A stretch of 64,000 nucleotides of DNA. Origin: Micrasema longulum. Taxonomy: Eukaryota; Arthropoda; Insecta; Trichoptera; Brachycentridae. Under the pieces are notes generated by a model. The model worked only from the letters and a program-made list of their open reading frames with translations, had not been told where the DNA came from and ran no database searches. Numbering within the stretch: the stretch's first letter is position 1; each line of letters starts with the position of its first letter. The position numbers were made by a program, and so were the translations under genes. The stretch is from the NCBI GenBank assembly GCA_022494885.1, contig JAGVSM010002997.1, positions 62,001-126,000 of the forward strand, in the 5' to 3' direction. Of the stretch, positions 11,688-21,901 are shown in pieces.

Positions 11688-11872
11688 CAACAAATGGAAG
11701 AAATGAAGAAATATGGATGTTCAAACGTGGGCAAAATGGTAAATGTTACACAGTGTGTAAAGTGGCCACTTGAACCAGCCATTGACAGGTCATAAGCCCT
11801 GTAAATGTCTAGACTTCCATATTACCTTCATTAAGGTATTCTACATCCCCGTTGTAATTTGTTAACTTTTTT
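11688..11872 (+). repeat. Family X repeat, 3' two thirds
   Basis: Reads ATGGAAGAAATGAAGAAATA, GTTACACAGTGTGTAAAGTG, CCATTGACAGGTCATAAGCC, CTGTAAATGTCTAGACTTCC and ends CCCCGTTGTAATTTGTTA. With the minus-strand copy at 11447-11644 it forms a head-to-head inverted pair separated by about 45 bp. Confidence 0.75.
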
Positions 11873-11929
11873 GTATCACTTGCTAGAGCCACGTTTATTT
11901 TATTGCATCGATTTACTATTATCGGGTAG

Positions 11930-11995
11930 GTACACTACGCGGAAGTTGGCGGATCAGGGCGAACCAGGGCGGACCGCTCGGCTTCAGCTGTTTTG
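11930..11995. repeat. Short GC-rich transposon-like fragment
   Basis: ACACTACGCGGAAGTTGGCG followed by GATCAGGGCGAACCAGGGCG. The ACACTACGCGGA word recurs on the minus strand inside the inverted-repeat element at 39464-39798, suggesting a related non-autonomous DNA element. Confidence 0.35.
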
Positions 11996-12019
11996 ATTTC
12001 CAGGGATTATTTTATTTAT

Positions 12020-12527
12020 TAACATACACATCGACAACTTTATGAAAGAACTGAAAGATTTATGAATAAGAACAGAAATGAGTGGCGTAACTGTTTACTG
12101 TCTTTTGTATGCGGATGATGCTGTGCTTCTTGCTAGCAGCAAAGAAGACAAGACCTGCAACTCTTGGTAACAAAAGTCTACGATGTATGCAAGAAAAGCG
12201 ATTTGCTTATGAATGTTGATAAATCGAAAGTGATAGTTTTTGAAAGGAATGAAAATATAACTAAATGTGAGATCAATGTGAACGGAGATATTCTGAATTG
12301 GGTAAAGGAATTTGTGTACCAGGGAAGCATGTTTACTAGGGATGGAAAGACCGATAAAGATATTAAAAGGAGGGTGAGTGCCGGGAACAGGGTGAACGGT
12401 GCACTGAAATCTACTTTGGCAAATAAACGTTTATCGCAGGAGGCTAAACTAGCAGTTCACAACGGAGTTCTAGTGCCAACTCTAATGTATGGATATGAGC
12501 GAAGTATGGAATTGGAAAAATGATGAT
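12020..12527 (+). pseudogene. RTE-like LINE reverse transcriptase fragment (polymerase core)
   Basis: The plus strand reads YCLLYADDAVLLASS at about 12100, containing the catalytic YADD of reverse transcriptases. After a one- or two-base break it continues as a 119-codon frame (12164-12523) with LLMNVDKSKVIVFERN, VKEFVYQGSMFTRDGK, IKRRVSAGNRVNGALKST and VHNGVLVPTLMYG. The last two blocks are shared with the copy at 49918-50429. The fragment stops abruptly at about 12527, where a different LINE tail begins, after YERSMELEK, itself shifted from the expected SEVWNWKK by an indel. Endonuclease and palm N-terminus are missing. Non-functional. Confidence 0.85.
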
Positions 12528-12795
12528 AAAATCTTATTTTATTTATAATTCCTAATATTTTTTATGTTTTTGACACTTGTGTAATTATATTTACACACAT
12601 GTCCACCCTCATTCTATTTTAACACCCACTCACCCACCGTCTCACACTTACACTTACACAAACACACTAGCATGTATTGTACGAATATAAATGGATTTCT
12701 GTGAATATCTGTCATTGGTTTTATTCTCTGTATATTTTATTTGTTATACTTTTTTTACATGTATTACTATTAATATCCCTTATAAATAAAAAAAA
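12528..12795 (+). mobile_element. LINE family J, 3' UTR and A-rich tail
   Basis: Shares ATAAAATCTTATTTTATT, ACACATGTCCACCCTC, CACACTTACACTTACAC, CATGTATTGTA and CTGTATATTTTATTTGTTAT with 49010-49225, where the same UTR follows an ORF2 C-terminus. It ends in TATAAATAAAAAAAAG. It abuts the truncated RTE-like gene directly, so it marks a 5'-truncated insertion into or next to it. Confidence 0.75.
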
Positions 12796-13175
12796 GAAAA
12801 ATATTTACAAAAAATGTAATCGGCTTTTGGTTCTATGGTAGATTCGTTAATTTTAGATTACCGTTGACGTATTAAGAATTAGGTCCAAGGTATGAACATG
12901 GCTTTTGACTGGCTATTGAATGGACTGTTTTTAATTTGTTACTTGTATTATTATGACAAGTTGAAAATCAATAGTCCTACGGAAAAATGTATTCGGATAA
13001 AATAACAATTTTCTTTTTGAAAAGGTAGAAAGTAGTTATTTAAGTTGCGACATCAAAATTAAATGCCGGTACATTCAAATAAAAAGTGTGTTTTACAAAG
13101 GCACACACATCAAAAACGTAATTTTTTTTACCTTTTTAAAAAGGTAGAGCGTAGGTAAAAAGGTAAATGTAGAGT
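12796..13175. other. No confident feature
   Basis: AT-rich. 12890-12960 weakly resembles a minus-strand family X piece (GGCTTTTGACTGGC) but is too short to call. Confidence 0.35.
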
Positions 13176-13225
13176 AAAATGGAGCAATGAATGAATGTTA
13201 ACATTCATTCATCGCTCTATTTTTT
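13176..13225. repeat. Near-perfect palindrome
   Basis: Centred on GTTAAC at 13197-13202. The arms ATGGAGCAATGAATGAAT and ATTCATTCATCGCTCTAT pair almost completely. The right arm runs into a LINE 3' end, so this may be an inverted duplication of that LINE's sequence. Confidence 0.7.
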
Positions 13226-13345
13226 TTGCCTCCTCTTTCACAGTAGTAGCTGCTTGATTATAGAATAATCTACCCACTGATGTAAGAGACATTCAATAAA
13301 TTATCAAATGTCAGTTAACATTTTTAAAGTTAATAAAAAAATCCA
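13226..13345 (+). pseudogene. LINE family K, ORF2 C-terminus remnant
   Basis: TTCACAGTAGTAGCTGCTTG followed by ATTATAGAATAATCTACCC translates as FTVVAA*L*NNLPTDVRD, a decayed form of the VAARLWNNLP motif that ends many CR1/Jockey ORF2 proteins. The same motif is seen at 46680 and 60105. Two stop codons replace the R and W positions. Confidence 0.6.
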
Positions 13346-13354
13346 GTAAAAAGA

Positions 13355-13535
13355 AATGAATGGGTAGAAATTATAAGGGAATTTAAGGAAATAATTTGAT
13401 CGGGATCCAAAAAAACGAATGTCGTTTGTTAAAATTCAAAATCATACTTTTTTAAACACAAAAAAAATAACAACCTTCTAATTTATATAAATATATACTC
13501 GTATGCGTTCTCGGCGCATGCAGCTCTCGTGAAAA
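13355..13535 (+). repeat. Family V repeat fragment
   Basis: Aligns closely to 58020-58190: GTAGAAATTATAAGGGAATT, TAAGGAAATAAT, ACTTTTTTAAACACAAAAAA. It is one part of the roughly 690-bp element at 57698-58385. Confidence 0.7.
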
Positions 13536-13567
13536 ATGAAAAAAACAATTACGTTCCTAACTTGTTT

Positions 13568-13695
13568 TTAATGTTACACAGTGGGTAAAGTGGCCACTTA
13601 AACCAGCCAATGACAGGTCATAGGCCATGTAAATGCCTTGACTTCCATATTCTCTTCTTTAAGGTATTCTTTATCCCTGTTGTAATTTTTGATTT
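13568..13695 (+). repeat. Family X repeat, 3' part
   Basis: ATGTTACACAGTGGGTAAAG, CACTTAAACCAGCCAATGAC, AGGTCATAGGCC, TGTAAATGCCTTGACTTCC and TATCCCTGTTGTAATTTTTG follow the family consensus order. The 116-aa minus-strand ORF overlapping it is incidental. Confidence 0.75.
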
Positions 13696-14204
13696 TACAA
13701 AACAATATATGTTTATATCTTATATCACCATTTACAATTTGCTTCTCCATTCCAGACCGTTCCCGACCTGAGTATATGTTATTCCTGACAGCAGAACTTC
13801 TTCTTCTTCTTGGAACAAGTTTATTCGAGGCATTGTGGCAATAAATAACGTGACTGACTTCGAACAGAATCACAACCCTAGTTATCGGTCCCCACTCTAA
13901 AGAAAACACGAGCAGCCGAGACACGGTGTAAAAAAGTTGCACAAACAATATATAATGATTTTCTTCATAATATAATTGCTCTTACCTTGTTGTTTTGAGA
14001 TTGTTATTTCTCAAGACAATTTATTTGTTTACTGTATTTGTGAGGTGTATAGCTTGGGGTAAATTAATGTTAACCTTTGGTTCGATTTCCACCCTAAAGC
14101 TAATCAGCCCCTTTCCCTTTCAGTAACGATTCATTCCAAACCAATGAGTGGACTGATTTTAAGTAACTCGTGTGTTTTTTATCAAGTATCATCACTGTCA
14201 GTTT
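13696..14204. other. No confident feature
   Basis: Contains overlapping frames on the minus strand, one reading MPRINLFQEEEEVLL with no match I can name. Otherwise AT-rich. Confidence 0.35.
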
Positions 14205-14466
14205 CATGGTGTAGTGGTCAGCGCGTTTGCCTACTACGCAAGAGGAATCGGGTTCGATTCCCGACACAAAAAAAAAAAAAGAAATAAAAAAAAAAATAAA
14301 AAAAATTTAAAATGGTATTTTTACACAAGCATATATCATAGTCCCTGGACTGATATTTGAAGCGCAAGACCGATCATCTTGCCTTAGCGTAACAAGATCA
14401 AGATAAGGTGCGATTGTTGTACCGATGTAGTGCCCTATGCACCATAAGTGAATGATGATGATGAAC
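14205..14466 (+). mobile_element. tRNA-derived SINE, family 2 (full-length-like)
   Basis: The tRNA-like head TGGTGTAGTGGTCAGCGCG (A-box region) and GGGTTCGATTCCCGAC (B-box) is followed by an A-rich linker. The body has GTCCCTGGACTGATA, AGCGCAAGACCGATCATCTT and ACCGATGTAGTGCCCTATGC, and the 3' end is (ATG)n. At least ten full or partial copies occur in the window. Poly-A inside the linker makes a spurious 62-aa ORF. Confidence 0.85.
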
Positions 14467-14583
14467 ATCACTGCAGTTTTATTAATTTTTTTGAACTCGA
14501 AAAATAAATATCAATTTTGTATTCAGTCGGTCATCCATTTTGGAAAGTAACCGGATTATTTTTATTGTTTTATTATTTTATTT

Positions 14584-15170
14584 TTATAGATACCTTTGAA
14601 ATGTGGTGCTACAGGAGGATTTTAAAAACATCCTGAGGGGACAGAGTCGGAAACGATGACGTTTGCCAGCAGATATATTGTAATAAAAACCAACTGGCCA
14701 ACTGAAAATTGTTTTCAGGCGTTGCCTAGTATGTGAAATTATTCAGTCAGATGAATTTCTTCACAACAATAAAGGTTTCAGCTCTGTAATTTCACTAAAA
14801 TCAACGAATGGAAGTAGTGAAGAAATATGGATGTTCAAACATAGGCAAAATGGTAAATATTACACAGTGTGTAAAGTGGTTACTTAAACCAGCAAATGAC
14901 AGGTCATAAGCCCTGTAGATGCCTAGACTTCCATATTCCCTTTTCTAAGGTATTCTCTATCCCTATTGTAATTTGTTAGATAAAAAAAATTAAGAGATAC
15001 CTACTGAAGACCACAAAGATAAGAAAAATTAAGTACTTTGAGCATGTGATAAGAGGCAAAAAATATAATATTTTACAAGTCCATTGCAGCACTTATTCCT
15101 TGTTCAGGACAGCAGCCAACAAAGTGAGAATTGCCGCGATAATTTTTGACTTCCATCAGAGAGAGCAAAG
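14584..15170 (+). pseudogene. Second RTE-type reverse transcriptase remnant, split by a family X insertion
   Basis: 14584-14660 reads VDTFEMWCYRRILKTS, a block typical of the C-terminal part of RTE-type ORFs (FEMWCYRR..L.ISW.D..TNEEV). Then 14690-14982 is a family X repeat. After it the reading resumes with LLKTTKIRKIKYFEHVIRGK at about 15007-15070 (family: RKL.YFGHI.RG.KY), and after a small deletion with LFRTAANKVRIAAIIFD at about 15093-15150. This protein differs from the RWFGHVERMD type elsewhere in the window. Multiple frameshifts; dead. Confidence 0.75.
14690..14982 (+). repeat. Family X repeat, best full-length copy
   Basis: Starts AACTGAAAATTGTTTTCAGG, CGTTGCCTAGTATGTG, continues with TTTCAGCTCTGTAATTTCAC, GAAATATGGATGTTCAAAC, GGCAAAATGGTAAATATTAC, CAAATGACAGGTCATAAGCC and ends TATCCCTATTGTAATTTGTT. 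No terminal inverted repeats or ORF are visible. It interrupts the RTE-type gene, so it moved or was copied after that LINE inserted. Confidence 0.8.
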
Positions 15171-15214
15171 ATAAGAAAATATAATTTAGAGATTTTTTAA
15201 ATATTTTTATTTGT

Positions 15215-15282
15215 GTGTCCAGTGGTGCATAGAGCACTGCATCGGTACTCCAATTGCAACGTTTGATACATGATTTATATCT
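15215..15282 (-). mobile_element. SINE family 2, 3' fragment
   Basis: The reverse complement reads CAATTGGAGTACCGATGCAG, TGCTCTATGCACCA, matching the 3' body of family 2 (ACCAATGCAGTGCCCAATGC at 59230). Confidence 0.65.
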
Positions 15283-17394
15283 CATTGAGAAGAAACGTGG
15301 TCTTTCTTTTCTTTATGCAAACGTAGTCCTGTATTTTCTTTATAGATTATGGCACTAGAGCAGTTATGATTTTTTTATACACCATAAATATTACCCAATA
15401 ACGCGTTTCTATGATTTTGCTTTTTTGATCAAATGTTTCCTTTGGAAGCTTGGACTATTCAAAAACCCAAAAAAGCGCCAAATCGAATCTGCGTCTTTGG
15501 AAGTACGGCATACAAATTTGATAAATAATTTTGGAAAACAGAAAATGTTTTCATGCAGAAAAAAATATTTGTATTCTTTTTCTTAAAAAAATATCAATAT
15601 TGGTTTAGTTTTGAGGTGCGGACAACGAAACGTCGATTTCGTCGAGATCAGTTGGCCAAAATCAGTACGTCGTGCTGTTGTGATTTTTGCACTGAATCGA
15701 GGAGGCATCAGCAAGAGAGTGATAGAAAGACAACGTTCAAATACCTATTCATCAAAAATTTTATCCACTGCATCCTCTTAACGACCATTTTTATGCCGTG
15801 TAAACGAAGCGACGAGAAACGTGAGTCATTGATGATAATCCGTTTATTCACAGAAGCTTCCATTGACAATATAAATACAATGCATAATATTAGCTTTAAA
15901 TTAAAAATTGACTGGCTTACGTATTCTAAATATCTACAAGAAAAAATTAGATATCTTTATAAACTAAACGTTACCTCTGCAAAAATAATCTGCTGATTTA
16001 ATTTGTCCACTAAAAATTTCCTCTGGTTCAATTGACTGTCCTGAACTTCCGTCCAAAGTTCATAAGAATAACTTTCTTCTCTAAATTCCTCTTGTTTCAT
16101 CTGATTTTAGGCAAAATTCATATTTATGACACGTACAATAATTTTAATGTTTTAACAAAATCATTTAACAAAGATTAATTTGTAAATAATCAAAATGACG
16201 TGCGGTGTTTGATTTCGAAATAGTTCGTAGTATTATTTCTTCACTTTTGGATTTACATTAGATTACTGGTCAATTTATATTCCAGAATCTTCTTTAACTT
16301 ACTGTGTTACGTGTGAAAACATGTAATTGGCTTATTTTTAATTTGTTTTGTTTTATATATGAATATAAATAAAGAATTAACATCTAAATAAAGAATACTT
16401 ATAACTAGGCACCGAGAAGTTGGTATTTCCATTTTTTGAAGTATTTTATTGTCATATTTCTTTTTACAAAATTAAAGTACAATAAATGGTAGACAATCTC
16501 TTTTTTTTAATCTCAAAAATATTTTTTTGCGAGGAAACCGTTCCACCATTGTTTTTTTTATTTAACTTTGTTATCCTGTTTTTCTTTCACGGAACCTCGT
16601 GGAACGTATTCACCGTGTAAAAAGTGTTTCCGGTGTACGGTCGTCTAGAGTTCCGGTTTTATTTTGCACAAATAACTGTTTTTCTCACCCACCTGGATGA
16701 GGCAACAACTTAGCTCAATATAAAATTATATTCAGATTCGAATGTGTCTTAACTATGCAAGCGGGGCGTAAAGGCGAAATGTTCAATCTGCTCATTAAAT
16801 TATAATGGAATTTGAATAATTTCACGACATCGAACTTTAAGTTAGGGTCGAAATGGCTCTCAGGGTGGAAGGTTGTTATTGAGTTGAGTTATCATTACAA
16901 ATTAATATTTCCTAAACAAAGGATTGACACCTCGCCCTATTGTTTATGATACCCTGGAAACGGAAGTTGATGGAGACCGTAACCAAATTATCATTAAATT
17001 AATAATCTAACTTACGCTCAGCAAAACAATAAATCTCGCAGGAATTCGAATATTTCTGAAACAACAGTAGGTATTATTTGATTGTATCGACGATTGCAAA
17101 TAGAATAAAGTTTACTCATCAGGTCAGTTGCACCAAAAAGTTATGTAAAAATATATAATTAATTATCGTTACGGCATTCACTTTTATGAAATACCCAACA
17201 TTTAAAATATGAAATAAATGAAACATAATGTGTTTTACGCCACAGACGAGTTTAATATTAATAAAAACACAGGTTTAAATTTTAAAGCTAAGGTCGCACC
17301 GCTGCGCTGCTTTTTAGTAATACCATATTTGAATTTACAAATCGCTTTATGGATACAAGTTATCCACATAAAATTAATATTTTAAATATGTCAG
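15283..17394. other. No confident feature; one 147-codon frame
   Basis: 15553-15996 (+) is open for 147 codons, but its first part is F/K-rich from poly-A/T sequence. The moderately GC block at 15610-15760 reads differently in each frame with no domain I can name. The remainder is AT-rich spacer. A 16570-16670 patch (GGAACCTCGTGGAACG, GTACGGTCGTCTAGAG) is unexplained. Confidence 0.35.
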
Positions 17395-17470
17395 GCACCG
17401 TAGCGCAATAGGTTAGATGGCTTACTACAAAACTGGCGTCCCGTTTTCGATTTCCGTCAGTTACAAGAAA
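17395..17470 (+). repeat. tRNA-like head, SINE family 4 candidate
   Basis: GGCACCGTAGCGCAATAGGT with ..TTAGATGGCTTACTAC resembles a Pol III A-box half, and GTTTTCGATTTCCGTCAG a decayed B-box. An A-rich stretch follows and then a tandem repeat. Only one copy was seen, so it is a candidate. Confidence 0.45.
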
Positions 17471-17494
17471 AAAATAAAACAAACAAGCGACAAA

Positions 17495-18012
17495 ATGTAT
17501 CAAGGCCGCGATTATAAACGCCATTTTGATCGGTACATATCAAGACGGGATAAAGTAAAATCGACATTTGTGTACGAAAATGAGTATATTTGTGTGAAAA
17601 TTTAAGATTTTTTCGTCGGCAACCTGTAGCTGAACATATAATTTTCAGAAAAGAAATTGTGCACATTTTTTAAGTTTCGTACAAAAAATTAATTTTAGTT
17701 TGTTTTATAAATTGAAGATAAATGTCAACTTTCAATTGGAATATTGGCCCAGGGCCGCGATTAAAAACGGCTATCTTCATCGGTATATACTGAGACGGTA
17801 TAAAATAATATCAATATTTATGGACAAAAGTGTGTATATTTGTACGAAAATTCAAAGTATCTTCAACGATAACTGGTAATTAAACATGTTTAAAAAACAA
17901 ACCTTTAAAAATTTTCATACAGAAAACTTAATTTTATTCTGAAGATAGAATTGAATATAAGTTTTAACTTCCCACCGCAATAAACTCAGGGCTGGGATTA
18001 AAATTGGAAGTT
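17495..18012 (+). repeat. Tandem repeat, about 245-bp unit, about 2.1 copies
   Basis: Unit starts at 17506, 17752 and 17988 share GGCCGCGATTATAAACG, GGGCCGCGATTAAAAACGG and GGGCTGGGATTAAAATTGG. Later landmarks repeat with the same spacing: ATCGGTACATATCAAGACGG versus ATCGGTATATACTGAGACGG, and TACGAAAATGAGTATATTTG versus a GTGTATATTTGTACGAAAAT variant. An inverted copy is at 48495-49410, interrupted by a LINE. The 62- and 69-aa ORFs here are not conserved between units. Confidence 0.75.
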
Positions 18013-18335
18013 AAGAACACCATACCTTCACCGTGACAGTATATTTGAAGATTTACTCTCTTGGGCGATTACGAAGATACACTGTCAACTCCCTGCCTCA
18101 AGTTTTGATGTGAACGCATCAGTTAGTACTTCACGGTACACATATCTTATCATTGAAAGTGACAAAAAATTTGTTCCGCCTAGCGATTTTTGCTTTAATT
18201 ACAATTTATTTAATTTTTTAATCGTTCTATGGAGGTCAGTTTCTTTTTTAAAGCCCTTATTATAAATATGATGGTAAAATGAGTAATTTTTTTATTTAAA
18301 TTAAATTTGGACATAGCTGACAGTTTTGAAAATGA

Positions 18336-18369
18336 ACTGCTAGATGCATAGATAAAAGCATCTAGCAGT
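18336..18369. other. Perfect 12-bp stem hairpin
   Basis: ACTGCTAGATGC (18336-18347) and GCATCTAGCAGT (18358-18369) are exact reverse complements around a 10-base AT-rich loop. It is too short and isolated to call a terminator or microRNA. Confidence 0.7.
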
Positions 18370-19699
18370 CAAAATGTTACCACTGTAAAAAAAAAAATAG
18401 TTATTATATTTTGTTATCTGTTTTACTATCTTCCTGAGTGAACGTATCAAGATGTCAAAAGAACCGGCTTAATAATCGCTCTGTAGATAAATACAGATGA
18501 AAGTTAAGCATACCGTCTTGGTAATTATCAAAAGTCATGTAAGCGAGCGAGCCGTCTCGAGCAAGCAATTTTTGCTTGAAAAGGGATTTATTGGAGTACG
18601 CGCACTCGTACCTAAAACTATTGGTTATATTGTTGCGGGTAAATTACCGCGCGTTTTAAAATTGGAATTTGCGCTAGGTCATTTCTCCGTTTAACGTTTG
18701 TATGACACTGCACCGGTATTATAATTATTAACAAACGTGCTAACCATTCTTTTTTATTTGGCTAATTTATAAGTAATATTTGCTTATTTAAAATGTTAAA
18801 TAAAAAAAAAATATATTTTTAAGACTTGTGCCTCAGCATATCCATTAAATAGTAAAAGTCTTAGATATAAGATAGCCTCAAAAAACTAAGACGCGCATAA
18901 ACTTTATGTTCCAATAAAAAACTGAACTGTTTCTATAATCTCAAAATAGATTGAATAATGTTTATAATCGTTTATAACGTCACTTAATGTGTTTATTCAT
19001 TCATTGATTTATTTTTTTTAATCTGAAAATGTGTGCTTTAAATACAAAATTCTCAACTTTTTTAATGCTGCATATAAACAGGAAGTACGTAAAATACGTT
19101 TTTAACATATTTACTTTAATGTCAGTCGCAGTCGGTTGGAAAAATATTCAATTCCAACCCTCAAACAATTTTGTTTGCTTGAAATTTAGCCTTTAAATTA
19201 CCTTCAGTATCAGATGCAACTTTTTTGTTGGCTTTGCATTTGCTTGATAATTAATAAAAGCCTCACGTTGACGACTGCATCTGGTAGCAAAGAATCGTAT
19301 TGAAAAAATGTCCTGAGGGGAAAACATTTAGGCATGTTTTTCGTTTGATGTTCGAGCCGTTATTTTTTTATTCAGTCTTTGTATTTTCCTCTGTTATTTC
19401 TGTCGCTTTTCCATTTGTTTGCCGCAGATTATAATCCCCGGAACAGTTCAAAAATTGAAAAGCAATAAAATGCCGATAGCGAGTGAATAACAATTTACAG
19501 CATTCTTTTTCTAACTGGTTTACGTTCGTTTACTTGTATAAGGCTTCGGGAACGTGGAATTCGTTGAATGAGAAAGTTCATTGTTGGAATGCATTGTGAC
19601 TGAGAAACACAAAACGTTTTTTTATATTGAACGAATGAGTAGGTCTTATAAAAAAACACTAAAGGTGAACATAATTTCACCCAAATATTTATATATACA
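18370..19699. other. No recognisable feature
   Basis: AT-rich. The 65-codon frame at 18497-18694 covers a slightly GC-richer stretch (AGCGAGCGAGCCGTCTCGAG) but its product is not recognised. Confidence 0.35.
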
Positions 19700-20805
19700 G
19701 CAGTGTGCGAAATAATAATATAATAAGAGTAATTTTTGAATTTTTTTACGTATAGCAACACTCATTTGTCAGTTTGACAATTGTTAAGCGCCAAAAATTA
19801 TGACTTTTAATTCATTTATCCTTTAAGAGCTCATATTGGTATTTGTTGCTGTACTATCTGTTGTTTTTTTTTTACATTTCTCAATAAAGGACTAATTTTT
19901 TTAATTGCTTGCATATAAAACAGTGTTTTTGAGTTGGTTTAAATCATGGATATCACACCGAAGAAAATGGAAATGAATATAACCTTGAGTGAACATACAT
20001 CAATGACTCAGAAAAAAATTGCAAATAAATGTTTTGTAAGTCAGGGAGCAGTCAGCAAGATTTTTAAGCAGAAAAAAAATAGGGTCAGTTGAAACAAAGA
20101 TAATTGGGAAATGTAGAAGAAACCGGAAAACTAGTGTCCAAGATGAAATATCTTTAATCAGCATTGGTAATTTAAACTCCATAAAAACTAGTTACGAACT
20201 TTTACGAGATTTGGCAGCCACTGGGATGATGATACATGACTCAACAGTACGAAAAATACTCATTGAATCTGGAAGAAAAGCAATTTGACCACAAAAAAAA
20301 CAACTCTTGACGGCACGTATGATGAAGCAAAAGTTCATTTAGGCTAGAAAGTATATCAAATGGACTGTAGAAGACTGAAGAAAGGTGCTGTTTATATAAG
20401 ACCCACTTTCTCGTGCAGAGGTATCGCACGAAATTTGTAAGGAAAAGTGAGGATGAATAATTTACTGTAGCTCATGTTGACCAAACGATGAAATATCCTG
20501 TGAAGAAGGTGTTTTGTGGCTGTTTTTTGTATTTGAGGACCGGATCTTTGATACTCATAGAAGGAATGATGAATAACCTCAAGTATAACGCTCTATTGAA
20601 GCAGCATTTGAGTACCTGACTAAGTAAATGTTGTCCTAATGGTGGGTTTGTATTTCAACAGAACTCAGCTCCTTGTCACGTATTGAAGTTTATGCTTAAG
20701 TATTTCAATGATAAAAAGATAACTCTTTTAGACTGGTCTGGAAATTCACCTGACCTTAACCCTATAGAAAATAGTTGACGATTTGTTTATCTAGGATACA
20801 AAAAT
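19700..20805 (+). pseudogene. Tc1-like transposase pseudogene
   Basis: An ATG at 19946 begins MDITPKKMEMNITLSEHTSM, followed by MTQKKIANKCFVSQGAVSKI, a helix-turn-helix of the Tc1 paired-like DNA-binding domain. Near the end, after several stops and frameshifts, come NGGFVFQQDSAPCHVLKFML (second catalytic Asp in QQD.AP.H) and LLDWSGNSPDLNPIENS (the WP..SPDLNPIE motif with the third acidic residue). The first catalytic Asp cannot be placed. The sequence CAGTGTGCGAAATAATAA at 19700 could be the left terminal repeat, but no matching right repeat was found. At least six in-frame breaks; inactive. Confidence 0.85.
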
Positions 20806-21171
20806 TGGACTGCACCACCAGTTAAAAATGATAATAGCTGTTATTTGGATGTGGTTTCGAGATGACATGTATTTTTATATTTTTTCTTTTACTTCTTTGC
20901 ATTATATGAAACGTTATTAATTGAACAATTTCTAGGCAACGGGGTATTGAGCTAGTAGTTCATGTGTCTTAGAAATTTGTGTTACCAAAAACAAAAAGTT
21001 GGGCTAAGTATAATTATGTTTTAGACCATTGTTTGAAATTTCGAACTAAATACGAAAATATCTATTTTTTTTATCTTCATGTTCAATGCTAAGCGTCGTG
21101 GTCTGTTACGATGTAAGGTCGGATATGACTTCAGTCCATTCAAATCTTTAAACTAATTAACTCCCAACAAT
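20806..21171. other. No recognisable feature
   Basis: Probably 3' flank or residual of the Tc1-like element. No terminal repeat was identified. Confidence 0.35.
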
Positions 21172-21400
21172 TTTTTGAGTATGTTCAAATGCTTGCAGAT
21201 TGGCTGGATTTCCTCCCTGGGGATGATTTTTGGCCATTTAAACCAGCCAATGACAAGTCATAAGCTCTGTAAACGCCTAGACTTCCATATTCTTATCTTG
21301 AAAATTGTTTTCCTCTCTGTTGCAACCAATTTAAATATAAATAGCTCCCTTGTGTGGATATCCAGCCATTCTGCAAGCATTTGGACATACTCAAAACATT
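21172..21400. mobile_element. Inverted-repeat element enclosing a family X tail
   Basis: The left arm TGAGTATGTTCAAATGCTTG-CAGATTGGCTGGAT (21173-21206) pairs with the right arm ATCCAGCCATTCTGCAAGC-ATTTGGACATACTCA (about 21360-21394), about 35 bp with few mismatches. Between them, 21233-21345 is a family X 3' part (CATTTAAACCAGCCAATGAC, AAGTCATAAGCTCTGTAAAC, TTTTCCTCTCTGTTGCAACC). Either X inserted into a foldback element or this element captured X. Confidence 0.65.
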
Positions 21401-21447
21401 GTTGAATTAACTACCTGGTAAAACTAGAAGTATAAAAAAAGGAAAAT

Positions 21448-21690
21448 TGTTTTCAGGAGTTGTCTAGGAAGTGAATTGGTTCAGCCGGATGAATGTCACC
21501 CACATGATAAAATGTTTCAGCTCTGTGAATTTACAAAAGTCAACAGATGGAAGAGTTAAGGAAATGTGGATGCACAAACCTAGGCAAAATTATGAATGTT
21601 ACACAATGTGTGAAACGGTCACTTAAGCCAACCAATGACATGTCATAAGCCCTGTAAATGCCTAGACTTCCATATTCCCTTCTTAAAAAT
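21448..21690 (+). repeat. Family X repeat, long copy
   Basis: GAAAATTGTTTTCAGGAGTT, GTTTCAGCTCTGTGAATTT, AATGTTACACAATGTGTGAA and CATGTCATAAGCCCTGTAAA align to the copy at 14690-14982. The expected end appears displaced to 21790-21830 (TTTTCCCTCTCTGTTGCAAC), so about 100 bp may have been inserted. The minus-strand 67-aa ORF is incidental. Confidence 0.7.
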
Positions 21691-21901
21691 GCTTCAAATA
21701 TAACATTTTGTTTTGTGTTTATATGGTAGGATTGGCTGTCCACTATGTAGCCATTTTACTGGAATATATACATTTTTTTAAAAATATTAATGTTTTCCCT
21801 CTCTGTTGCAACAAATTTGAATAATTTTCTCCTGCCCATGTGTAAGTACTAATATTTTTTTATATACATCATTCTAGTGAGCCAACTGACACAAACGAAT
21901 C

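Noticed and set aside
15553..15996. 147-codon ORF as a gene
   Set aside because: No recognisable domain, poly-A/T derived ends and no splice or promoter context. Kept only as a note in the spacer entry.
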